This document shows positions 1 through 8,864 of a stretch of 64,000 nt of DNA, piece by piece (position 1 is the stretch's first letter; the number at the start of each line of letters is the position of its first letter). A model generated the notes under the pieces. That model had not been told where the DNA came from. It ran no database searches and saw only the letters and a list, made by a program, of their open reading frames with translations. Both the position numbers and the translations under genes were made by a program. This DNA is from Cytophaga sp. FL35 (GTDB lineage: Bacteria > Bacteroidota > Bacteroidia > Flavobacteriales > Flavobacteriaceae): assembly GCF_014349235.1 (NCBI RefSeq), contig NZ_JACSOH010000003.1:1-64000 (forward strand), given 5' to 3'.

Positions 1-53
1 ACAAATTTTTAGTTTTGTCTAAATTTAATTTTAAACCTATTTAAATATTAATT

Positions 54-2327
54 TTGCTCACACAAAAATTACATCTAACCATATGCTATTTTGCCCTGTT
101 AGTCAGTTTGGGTCTTCATGCTCAAAATGGAGAACTGCGGGGCACCATAACTGATGAAAATTTTCCGGTGGCTTATGCAAATGTTTTTTTACGAGGAACG
201 GATTTTGGAACGGCTTCCGATGAAAATGGAAATTTTCTCATCCCAGACATTCCCGAAGGAAACTACACCCTATTGGTAAAAGTGTTGGGCTACCAGCCTT
301 ATTCCAGCAGCATTAAAATACAATCGGAAAAAACGAAGAATCTGAATATACTTCTGCAAGAATCATCGGAACAACTGGAAGAAACCGTGGTTACCGGCAC
401 CTTAAAAGCGGTCAGCCGATCGGAAAGTCCGGTACCGGTGGAAGTCTACAGTCCCACCTTCTTGAAAAAGAACCCTACTGCAAGTATTTTTGAGGCCCTG
501 CAAAATGTCAACGGGGTTCGCCCGCAAATCAACTGTAACGTGTGCAACACAGGTGATATACATATTAACGGATTGGAAGGGCCCTATACTTTGGTTCTTA
601 TAGACGGAATGCCCATTGTTAGTGGTCTAGGAACGGTTTATGGCCTATCAGGAATTCCCAACTCCCTCATTGAACAGATCGAGGTAGTAAAAGGACCTGC
701 TTCTAGCCTCTACGGGAGCGAAGCTGTTGGCGGACTTATCAATATTATTACTAAAAATAGCTTGGACGCGCCCGACTTTTCTGCTGATGCTTTTACCACC
801 AGTTGGGGAGAGTTCAATTTAGACGTGGGAGCTAAAATTCCGACTGGTAAAAAAACAGATGTCCTATTGGGCGTGAACTATTTTAAATACGATGAGCTAA
901 TCGATAACAACAATGACAACTTTACTGATCTAACGCTTCAAGATAGAATTTCGGTATTTCAAAAATGGAATTTTAAAAGAGATAAATCCCGCATCTTTTC
1001 ACTTGCGGGAAGATATTTCTATGAAGACCGATGGGGTGGCGAATTGCAGTGGACACCAGAATTTAGGGGTGGAGACGAAATTTATGGCGAAAGTATTTAC
1101 ACAAGCCGATGGGAAATTTTAGGAAAGTATCAATTACCACTTGCCGAGAAAATATTGCTTTCCTTTTCCTATAACGACCATAAGCAAAATTCCGTTTATG
1201 GAGACACCCCTTACATTGCCGACCAACGCATAGGTTTTGCTCAGTTGACATGGGACAAAAAAGTAAAATCCCACGATTTATTATTTGGGGCGGCCGCTAG
1301 ATATAATTACTACGATGATAATACGGCCGCGACTGTAGAAAAAGATGAAGTTGTAATCCCCAGTATTTTTGTACAAGATGAAATGCAATTGGCACCAAAG
1401 CATTCCCTTTTGCTGGGCATGCGCTATGATTATGATAAAAGGCACGGTAACATATTCACTCCCAGAATGGCCTATCGCTGGAAATTGAATGAAAATGATA
1501 TTCTAAGATTTAATACTGGCACCGGTTTTAGAGTGGTCAATCTGTTTACTGAAGAGCATGCCGCTTTAACAGGAGCACGTGAAGTGGTGGTTACCGAAGA
1601 ACTGAATCCTGAACAATCCATCAATTTCAATCTGAACTATCTCAAAAAGATCTATAGTGATAACGGTACATTTATAGGGTTGGATGCCTCTGTATTCTAC
1701 ACATCATTTAGTAACGCCATTTTACCAGATTACGACTCCGACCCTAATAAAATTATTTATGACAATTTAGATGGCAAATCGGTTTCTCAAGGTTTGAGCG
1801 TCAATTTAGATGTTGTTTTCCCGAGCAGTTTTAAAATAGTGGCCGGCGCTACCTTGCAAGATGTTAGCCAAACGGAGGACGACATCAAACAAAGGCAAAT
1901 CCTGACCGAAAGATTTACGGGCACCTGGGGCTTATCCTACGATATTAGGCCCATTCATCTATCCATTGATTATACGGGAAATCTTTACGGACCCATGCGA
2001 CTTCCACTACTAGGCGAACAAGACCCAAGACCGGAATACAGCCCCACTTGGAGCATACAAAACATACAATTCACCTACAAAGGAATTGAAAACTTTGAAC
2101 TCTATGGAGGTGTAAAAAACCTATTGGATTGGACACCCAATAGAGGCAACCCCTTTTTAATTGCACGAGCCAATGATCCTTTTGACAGAGATGTTACCTT
2201 TGATAACAACGGCGATGTAGTTGCCACTGCAAACAACCCGAACGCCCTAACCTTCGACCCCTCTTATGTTTATGGACCCAACCAAGGCATCAGGGCTTTT
2301 TTTGGATTACGATATAGACTGGATTGA
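54..2327 (+). CDS. TonB-dependent outer-membrane receptor
   Basis: Outer-membrane receptor that would import a ligand using TonB energy. The 757-residue protein has a signal peptide (cleavage near LGLHAQ), a carboxypeptidase-like regulatory domain at about residues 27-105 (GTITDENFPVAYANV; DENGNF), a plug domain at about 115-235 (VLIDGMPIV, EQIEVVKGPASSLYGSEAVG) and a long beta-barrel region ending in an aromatic-rich strand. The plug carries a C-x-x-C pair (C161/C164). The start is read as TTG because an in-frame stop lies at 42-44 and no ATG is available before the signal peptide; ATT at 51 is possible. The architecture is that of BtuB/CirA-type receptors rather than SusC (no long C-terminal SusC barrel, no SusD partner). 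The substrate is unknown. crtY follows after 53 bases in the same direction and may be co-transcribed. Confidence 0.9.
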   Translation: MLTQKLHLTICYFALLVSLGLHAQNGELRGTITDENFPVAYANVFLRGTDFGTASDENGNFLIPDIPEGNYTLLVKVLGYQPYSSSIKIQSEKTKNLNILLQESSEQLEETVVTGTLKAVSRSESPVPVEVYSPTFLKKNPTASIFEALQNVNGVRPQINCNVCNTGDIHINGLEGPYTLVLIDGMPIVSGLGTVYGLSGIPNSLIEQIEVVKGPASSLYGSEAVGGLINIITKNSLDAPDFSADAFTTSWGEFNLDVGAKIPTGKKTDVLLGVNYFKYDELIDNNNDNFTDLTLQDRISVFQKWNFKRDKSRIFSLAGRYFYEDRWGGELQWTPEFRGGDEIYGESIYTSRWEILGKYQLPLAEKILLSFSYNDHKQNSVYGDTPYIADQRIGFAQLTWDKKVKSHDLLFGAAARYNYYDDNTAATVEKDEVVIPSIFVQDEMQLAPKHSLLLGMRYDYDKRHGNIFTPRMAYRWKLNENDILRFNTGTGFRVVNLFTEEHAALTGAREVVVTEELNPEQSINFNLNYLKKIYSDNGTFIGLDASVFYTSFSNAILPDYDSDPNKIIYDNLDGKSVSQGLSVNLDVVFPSSFKIVAGATLQDVSQTEDDIKQRQILTERFTGTWGLSYDIRPIHLSIDYTGNLYGPMRLPLLGEQDPRPEYSPTWSIQNIQFTYKGIENFELYGGVKNLLDWTPNRGNPFLIARANDPFDRDVTFDNNGDVVATANNPNALTFDPSYVYGPNQGIRAFFGLRYRLD

Positions 2328-2380
2328 ACAAAAACATTTTAAATATATATGTACTTTTAGACTACTTTCTAGGAGCTTAA

Positions 2381-3544
2381 ATGTCAAACCAAACCATTCA
2401 CTACGATTATATTATTATTGGAGCTGGGGCAGCGGGACTTATGTTGGCCAAGGCCATGAGCCTTGATTCCTTTTTTGATAGGTCAAGCATCCTATTGTTA
2501 GATAAGGACTCTAAAACCACGAATGACCGTACCTGGTGTTTTTGGGAAAAAGGTAAAGGTTCTTTTGACCATCTGGTCAGCAAAGACTGGAAACATATCC
2601 AGTTTGCAGCAAAAGGCTTTTCAAAAGATTACGACATTGCCCCCTTCACCTATAAAATGGTCAAAGGGCTTGATTTTTATGAAGATGCGCTGAACTATAT
2701 ATCCACTAAAAGCAATATACATTTCAAGATAGAAGAAGTACTTTCTATTGAAGATAAAAATGAATTTGCCCTTATAACGACACAAAATCAAACTTACAGT
2801 AGCAAAAAGGTTTTCAATAGTATGTTCTCCTATGATATGGCGAACCACCAAACAAAATACCCTGTACTACAACAACATTTTCTAGGTTGGAAAATTAAAA
2901 CGGACCAATCGGTATTTGATAAAAATAAGGCTACTTTTATGGATTTTTCCGTTCCCCAAAAAGGAAATACCCGATTTATGTACGTGCTCCCTTTTTCGGA
3001 CAATGAGGCTTTGGTGGAATATACTCTTTTCAGTAAAGATTTGCTACCAAAAGCCGAATACAAAGCTGCTCTAACAACATACATCTCAGAAAATCTGCAA
3101 ATCAAAAATTTTGAAATTGTAGAAACGGAATTTGGAAGCATCCCCATGACCTGCTATCCTTTTTCAAAAAATAACAGTCGGCATATTTATCATATTGGCA
3201 CGGCGGGCGGTTGGGCCAAACCTAGCACCGGCTATGCATTTATGAGCACTGCTAGAAAGATACCCTTTTTAATCCATCACTTAAAAACAAATAAGCCCTT
3301 AAATATCCTCGAATTCAAGAACCGCTTCTGGTACTACGACTTGATTTTACTTGACGTTTTAGCCAAAAACAATTCGCAAGGCCATTCCATTTTCACCTCT
3401 ATTTTCAGAAAAAGAAGTCCTCAATTGCTTTTTAACTTTTTAGGCGAAAACACTTCCCTTAGAGAAGAGCTATACTTTGTTTGGAGCTGTCCTAAATGGC
3501 TTTTTATCAAAAATTTATTGATTAGAATACTACATAAAAAATAA
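2381..3544 (+). CDS. crtY: Lycopene beta-cyclase, CrtY type
   Basis: FAD-dependent cyclase that would convert the ends of lycopene into beta-ionone rings, a step toward beta-carotene and zeaxanthin, the usual yellow pigments of marine flavobacteria. The 387-residue length fits the CrtY family. Visible features are the N-terminal dinucleotide-binding motif GAGAAG (residues 14-19), the family motif NDRTWCFW (48-55), a central TRFMYVLPFSDNEALVEYT segment, and a C-terminal GTAGGWAKPSTGYAF motif. No signal peptide; a membrane-associated cytoplasmic enzyme is expected. Other carotenoid genes (crtB, crtI, crtZ) are not in the window, but a polyprenyl diphosphate synthase lies about 12 kb downstream and dxs about 31 kb downstream. 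The pairing with a TonB receptor is unusual and gives no functional clue. Confidence 0.92.
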   Translation: MSNQTIHYDYIIIGAGAAGLMLAKAMSLDSFFDRSSILLLDKDSKTTNDRTWCFWEKGKGSFDHLVSKDWKHIQFAAKGFSKDYDIAPFTYKMVKGLDFYEDALNYISTKSNIHFKIEEVLSIEDKNEFALITTQNQTYSSKKVFNSMFSYDMANHQTKYPVLQQHFLGWKIKTDQSVFDKNKATFMDFSVPQKGNTRFMYVLPFSDNEALVEYTLFSKDLLPKAEYKAALTTYISENLQIKNFEIVETEFGSIPMTCYPFSKNNSRHIYHIGTAGGWAKPSTGYAFMSTARKIPFLIHHLKTNKPLNILEFKNRFWYYDLILLDVLAKNNSQGHSIFTSIFRKRSPQLLFNFLGENTSLREELYFVWSCPKWLFIKNLLIRILHKK

Positions 3545-3665
3545 ATCCGTAAGGAATTTGAATTTTTAAAAAAAGCAACTCGTAAATGTTATTTTTAGGA
3601 TTTTTTTACCTTGTTAATTGTAAATCACCTATTTTTAACAGCAATTTAACTCAAGAAACAACTAT

Positions 3666-6600
3666 ATGAACTACCAACTTTTTCTTAAAAGGAAGAGGAC
3701 CGTGCATTATTACACATATGCCCTTTCCTTTATCTGTTTATTTTTAACTTCATCATTGCTACAGGCACAAGAACTGACTGTCAATGGAAATGTAACATCC
3801 GCTTCAGACGGCATGCCACTTCCAGGTGTTTCCGTTTTAGATGCCAACGACCCATCTAAAGGTGTTGTAGCAGATTTTGATGGAAATTTTACCATTACTC
3901 TGAGTAGCCCCAATACAAGCTTGCGCCTTTCCTATATCGGTTTTAAGCCGTTGGTTGTACCTGTCAATGGTCAGACGAGCCTATCAATTGCAATGGAAGA
4001 AGATGTTGCTAATCTTGAAGAGGTAGTTGTAGTAGGGTACGGAACCCAGAAAAAAGCTACTGTAACCGGTGCGGTTACCGCTGTTCAAGGTGCTGTTTTG
4101 GAGAGCTCCCCAGCAGTAAGTGTTTCCAACTCTTTGGCAGGAAGACTTCCTGGTGTTGTCATTATCCAAACTAGTGGAGAACCTGGAAATGATGAATCCA
4201 GTATTAACATTCGAGGTCAAAACACCTTGGGAAATAATCAGCCTCTAATAGTTATTGATGGTATACCAGATAGAGATGGTGGGGTGGGCCGACTTAACCC
4301 TGATGACATTGAAAATATTTCCGTCTTAAAAGATGCTTCGGCAGCAATATATGGAGCAAGAGCTGCGAACGGTGCACTAATTGTTACCACAAAGCAAGGT
4401 AGAAATGGAAAACCGACCGTCACCTACAAGGCTGATTTTGGACTCACTAGACCAACAAAAGTTCCTGAGATGTCAAATGCCTACGAATATTTGACGATAA
4501 TGAATGAGCTTTCTATATTTAACAGTAATATTCCTGTTAACCAATGGGGAGCGGCTTGGAACGATATCCAAAACCAGGGCAGTTATACGATTCCAGAAAC
4601 TGACGAGACCATCAATGCTGCATTTAGTCCAACTACCGTTGCCGGACATAGGGACGGGACAGACCCGTGGTTATATCCAGATAGTGACTGGTTCGGAGCT
4701 ACGTTTAAGGATTTTGCAGAGCAAAGTCGTCATAATTTATCAATTAGCGGAGGTAGTGAGGCAATTAAATATTATTCGTCAATAGGATATACCGATCAAG
4801 ATGCCATTTATAAAAATTCCGCAAATCGCTATCAGCAATATAATTTTAGAATTAATACGGATGTTAAAGTAAATGATTACATAAATTCTAAATTAGGCTT
4901 TGCATATCGTAAAGAAGACAGGACCTTTCCTACGGAAGGTGCTGGAGCCATTTTCAGAATGTTAATGAGGGGTAGGCCCAATGAACCTGCTGTCTGGCCA
5001 AATGGACTACCTGGTCCTGATATAGAAAATGGCCAACAACCGGTTGTTGTTACCACAAATGCGACTGGATATGATAAGCGCCCTACAGATTATCTACAGT
5101 TTACTGCTTCCGTAGATATCGAAAACCCTTGGGTTGAAGGTCTTAAAATGACATTGCTAACAGGAGTAGATCAAAGTCAAGAAAGGCGTAAAAGATGGGA
5201 AACTCCATGGACCTTGTATTATTTGGACCGAGAAAATTACATAGCAACTGGAAATCCTGTTTTAGAAGGTGCTATAAGGTCTAATTTTACCGATCCAAGA
5301 TTGACCCAATTTAGTTCAAACAGATTGAATGTAAATCTAACTGGGCTTTTAAATTATGATCGCACCTTTGGTGAGGATCACACAATTAATCTTTTAGCCG
5401 GTGTAACTAAAGAAACGTTTCAAGGAGAGTTTTTCTCAGCATTTAGAAGAAATTACATTTCTCCAGCCGTAGACCAATTATTTGCTGGAGGTACAGACCA
5501 ACAAAACACTGATGGTAGTGGTTTTAATAGAACACGCCTAGGTTACTATGGTCGAGCGCAATATAACTTTAAGGAAAAATATCTAGCCGAGTTCATTTGG
5601 AGATATGACGGTTCCTACATATTTCCAGAAGGAGATCGTTTCGGTTTCTTTCCCGGCGTACTAGTGGGATGGAACATCAATAATGAAGATTGGTTTAATG
5701 TCAAGGGTATAGATTATCTTAAATTACGCTCGTCTTACGGTCAGATGGGAAATGACCAAGTTGCTTTTGATTCAAACGGCAACGGCGTTATTGACCAAGG
5801 TGAATTAAGGGAATATGCATTTTTATCAACCTATGGATTTGGACAATATCCTATAGACGGTAACGTAGTTAACACCTTAGAAGAAACAGTATTAGCCAAT
5901 GATAGCTTTACCTGGGAGAGAGCAAACAACTTTAATGTAGGTTTAGATGGAATTGTAATCAATGGAAGTTTAAGCTTTACCCTCGAGTATTTCCTTAACA
6001 AAAGAGATCAAATTCTAATTCAACAAACCGGTTCCACGCCAGGCTCTTCGGGAATTTCGGAATTACTACCTCCTGTAAATGCAGGCAAGGTAAATAATGA
6101 AGGATTTGAATTTGCCTTGAATTATTACGGAGGTAAAGAAGATGGTATTAAGTATGATATAGGAGTAAACGGAGGTTACGCCAAAAACACTGTGGTCTTC
6201 ATGGATGAAATACCAGGTATTCCAGAATATCAGAAGATGGAAGGAAAACCAATAGGTTCATTTTTGGTATACGAGTCTGACGGCGTTTTTATAGACCAAG
6301 CGGACATTGATAGTGAAACCTTAGATTATAGCGCCGTGAAAGGAACATTGGAACCAGGAGATATGAAGTTCAAGGACATTAACGGTGATGGAATCATTAA
6401 TGATTTGGATCAAGTGAGAAAAGACGAAAGTCTTTTTCCAAAATTCAATTTTGGACTTACCCTTAACGCTTCTTATAAAAACTGGGACTTATCTGTTTTA
6501 TTTCAAGGAGCGACTGGTGCTTCCCTTCCAATTCAAACAGAATCTGGAGATATAGGTAACTTCTTAAAATATAGTTTTGACAATAGATGGAGTATTGATA

Positions 6601-6911
6601 ATCCTAGTAGTCAACATCCAAGATTAGCAAGTAGAGGGGATACCTATTATTCCGGTGGTGCCTATGGAAACAATACATACAACTTATTTGATAAGGATTA
6701 TCTAAGACTTAAAAACGTGCAACTTGCCTATAACTTCCCAACAGATTGGATTCAACCTTTTGGGCTATCTAAATTTAGGGTTTATGTAAGCGGTCTAAAT
6801 ATTGCCACATGGGCCAAGCAAGATATTTATGATCCAGAATCTACTGTTACCAGCGGACAATTCTATCCCCAACAGTCTGTGCTTAACACAGGATTTACTT
6901 TAACATTTTAA
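3666..6911 (+). CDS. SusC/RagA family TonB-linked outer-membrane transporter
   Basis: Large (1081 aa) outer-membrane transporter of the SusC class, expected to form a lidded channel with the SusD protein encoded 9 bases downstream. It has a signal peptide ending near SLLQAQ, a carboxypeptidase-like regulatory domain (about 38-120; PLPGVSVLDA, DFDGNFTI), the SusC junction motif VVVVGYGTQKKATVTGAV near 120, a plug domain (PLIVIDGIPDRDGG, NISVLKDASAAIYGARAANG) and a long barrel closing with TGFTLTF. A calcium-loop-like segment DINGDGIINDLDQ lies at about residue 905. Substrates of SusC proteins range from glycans to peptides; the downstream genes include no glycoside hydrolase, lyase or sulfatase, so a polysaccharide cannot be assumed. 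The upstream 121 bases hold AT-rich DNA with only weak promoter-like elements (TATTTTTA at 3630). Confidence 0.95.
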   Translation: MNYQLFLKRKRTVHYYTYALSFICLFLTSSLLQAQELTVNGNVTSASDGMPLPGVSVLDANDPSKGVVADFDGNFTITLSSPNTSLRLSYIGFKPLVVPVNGQTSLSIAMEEDVANLEEVVVVGYGTQKKATVTGAVTAVQGAVLESSPAVSVSNSLAGRLPGVVIIQTSGEPGNDESSINIRGQNTLGNNQPLIVIDGIPDRDGGVGRLNPDDIENISVLKDASAAIYGARAANGALIVTTKQGRNGKPTVTYKADFGLTRPTKVPEMSNAYEYLTIMNELSIFNSNIPVNQWGAAWNDIQNQGSYTIPETDETINAAFSPTTVAGHRDGTDPWLYPDSDWFGATFKDFAEQSRHNLSISGGSEAIKYYSSIGYTDQDAIYKNSANRYQQYNFRINTDVKVNDYINSKLGFAYRKEDRTFPTEGAGAIFRMLMRGRPNEPAVWPNGLPGPDIENGQQPVVVTTNATGYDKRPTDYLQFTASVDIENPWVEGLKMTLLTGVDQSQERRKRWETPWTLYYLDRENYIATGNPVLEGAIRSNFTDPRLTQFSSNRLNVNLTGLLNYDRTFGEDHTINLLAGVTKETFQGEFFSAFRRNYISPAVDQLFAGGTDQQNTDGSGFNRTRLGYYGRAQYNFKEKYLAEFIWRYDGSYIFPEGDRFGFFPGVLVGWNINNEDWFNVKGIDYLKLRSSYGQMGNDQVAFDSNGNGVIDQGELREYAFLSTYGFGQYPIDGNVVNTLEETVLANDSFTWERANNFNVGLDGIVINGSLSFTLEYFLNKRDQILIQQTGSTPGSSGISELLPPVNAGKVNNEGFEFALNYYGGKEDGIKYDIGVNGGYAKNTVVFMDEIPGIPEYQKMEGKPIGSFLVYESDGVFIDQADIDSETLDYSAVKGTLEPGDMKFKDINGDGIINDLDQVRKDESLFPKFNFGLTLNASYKNWDLSVLFQGATGASLPIQTESGDIGNFLKYSFDNRWSIDNPSSQHPRLASRGDTYYSGGAYGNNTYNLFDKDYLRLKNVQLAYNFPTDWIQPFGLSKFRVYVSGLNIATWAKQDIYDPESTVTSGQFYPQQSVLNTGFTLTF

Positions 6912-6920
6912 TTAAAAGTT

Positions 6921-8798
6921 ATGAAAAAAGAAAGAATATTTATTTTAGGATTACTGGTGGTCGCTATGCTACCCATATCCTGCAAAGAAGATTTTTTAGA
7001 CACCCAGCCGCTCGATAAAATTTCGGCTGATGCAACATGGTCAGACCCAGCTTTATCCGAAGCATTCGTTTTTAATGTATATGCCTCCCTAAACTATGGT
7101 GGGTTTGAAGAAGAAGGTCTTGCTTCATTAACGGACGAGGCTATGTTCACCCACTCTGGAAGAAATATAAATGTAATTAATGAGGGTACACTTTCACCAG
7201 CTTCTACAGGAAATACAGTAATAATTCCTCAATGGAATGAATTGTTTTCAGCAGTAAGAAAAGCAAATATCGCATTACTAGAGCTGCCAAATTCAACTTT
7301 TGAAAATGATGAGCTAAAGGAACGATTAACAGGGGAATCACATTTTCTTAGAGCCTATTACTACCATCAATTGATGAGGTATTATGGGGGTGCTCCCATT
7401 ATAGAGAGACCATATGCCCTAAACGAGGATTACACAGCCCCACGAGCAACCTATTCCGAACTGGTTGATTTTGTTTTAGCTGATTTGGAAAATGCTATTA
7501 CCATGCTTGATGGAAAGCAAGAAACCGCAGGCCGTGCTTCTAAATTAAGTGCAATGGCATTGAAATCTAGAGTTTTACTTTATGCAGCCAGTGATTTGAG
7601 GGATGGCCCTACAGCACAAGCAAATTCCACAGCACATGGCTCCTATTCCAATATAGATTTAGTAGCATATCCATCTGGAGATAGAGATGCTAGATGGATG
7701 GCCGCAAAGGAAGCGGCAGAAGCTGTTTTAAACACAACTTCTGGCTACAAACTTGATTTAACCGAGCCGGTAACAGCAGAAGAAGGAACTCAAAACTACA
7801 TATCAATTGCCTTAGGAGGTGGGAGTGCGGTGGGAGATGCTGCGGCCCGGTCCGAGTTACTTTTTGAACGTACCCATTCTCCTCTTTTCACCCAAGAGAG
7901 TAATTGGCCATTAGGGGGAATACACCAAGGAATTAACAATGGACCTAATGGTTATCACAACTGGGCAGGCAACACCCCTATTCAAAACCTTGTTGACGAT
8001 TACCAAATGATGGATGGCTCAAGTTTTGATTGGGACAACCCGGAACATGCAGCAGACCCCTATTCCAATAGGGATCCAAGATTGAAAGCAACCATCCTTT
8101 ACGATGGTGCCGATTGGAAACCTCGCCCTAGTGATGTAGCAGGAATGGATCCATATGACCAAATACAAACCGGTAGTTATGCAAATGGTTCAGGAGAAAA
8201 AATTCCAGGTATTGACACTAGAGATTCTCCTATTGAAAACTGGAATGGTTCGCGTACCGGATATTATGTAAGGAAATTTATTGACCCTGACCCTGCTATA
8301 GCGGACAATCAATCAAGTGCTCAAGTTATCCCTTGGCCCTTTTTGAGATACACAGAAGTGGTTTTAAATTATGTAGAGGCCGCAATTGAAACCGGTGATG
8401 AAGATGCTGCTCGAAATTGGATGAACAAAATTAGATTTAGAGTAGGTATGCCAGAAATAACGGCCACTGGAACAGATTTGGTCGATGCTTATAGAAATGA
8501 AAGAAGAATTGAATTAGCCTATGAGGAGCATCGCTACCATGATGCTAGAAGATGGATGATCGCCCCTGAAACCATTGGACAGGGAATTAGGGTCATCAAT
8601 GTTGAAGCTGAACTAAAACCAGGAGCTTCTCCCCACGTGCCTTATAAGTTCGATAAGGATGTCTATGATTATTCCTATACGGTAGTTCCAAATACCGATA
8701 ACGAAACAAGAACCTGGAACGACAAAATGTATTTTATGCCGATTTTAAGAGATGAAATCAATAGAAATGAACAACTCATCCAAAATCCAGGTTACTAA
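6921..8798 (+). CDS. SusD/RagB family substrate-binding lipoprotein
   Basis: Surface lipoprotein that would cap the SusC barrel encoded immediately upstream. The 625-residue protein has a lipoprotein signal (LLVVAMLPISCKED, lipid-attached Cys about residue 21) followed by the SusD start DFLDTQPLDKIS, a TPR-rich helical core (HFLRAYYYHQLMRYYGGAP near 150, typical of the family) and the C-terminal RagB/SusD domain (LRYTEVVLNYVEAAIETGDE, NERRIELAYEEHRYHDARRW). It is longer than the classical SusD, within the range of the family. It is translationally close to susC (9-base gap) and is followed by a 10-bp perfect stem-loop at 8821-8845 before the next gene, which could set the level of downstream expression. 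Confidence 0.95.
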   Translation: MKKERIFILGLLVVAMLPISCKEDFLDTQPLDKISADATWSDPALSEAFVFNVYASLNYGGFEEEGLASLTDEAMFTHSGRNINVINEGTLSPASTGNTVIIPQWNELFSAVRKANIALLELPNSTFENDELKERLTGESHFLRAYYYHQLMRYYGGAPIIERPYALNEDYTAPRATYSELVDFVLADLENAITMLDGKQETAGRASKLSAMALKSRVLLYAASDLRDGPTAQANSTAHGSYSNIDLVAYPSGDRDARWMAAKEAAEAVLNTTSGYKLDLTEPVTAEEGTQNYISIALGGGSAVGDAAARSELLFERTHSPLFTQESNWPLGGIHQGINNGPNGYHNWAGNTPIQNLVDDYQMMDGSSFDWDNPEHAADPYSNRDPRLKATILYDGADWKPRPSDVAGMDPYDQIQTGSYANGSGEKIPGIDTRDSPIENWNGSRTGYYVRKFIDPDPAIADNQSSAQVIPWPFLRYTEVVLNYVEAAIETGDEDAARNWMNKIRFRVGMPEITATGTDLVDAYRNERRIELAYEEHRYHDARRWMIAPETIGQGIRVINVEAELKPGASPHVPYKFDKDVYDYSYTVVPNTDNETRTWNDKMYFMPILRDEINRNEQLIQNPGY

Positions 8799-8820
8799 GT
8801 AAACGAACTTTTAGGATTAC

Positions 8821-8845
8821 TCTACCCGCCCTTAAGGCGGGTAGA
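8821..8845 (+). terminator. Stem-loop between susD and the FG-GAP gene
   Basis: A perfect 10-bp inverted repeat (TCTACCCGCC / GGCGGGTAGA) with a 5-base loop. It lacks a clean run of T after the stem (TTGTTTATAC follows), so it may be a weak terminator, an RNA-processing site or an mRNA stabiliser that separates high susCD expression from the genes downstream. Confidence 0.55.
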
Positions 8846-8864
8846 TTGTTTATACCAATACAAT

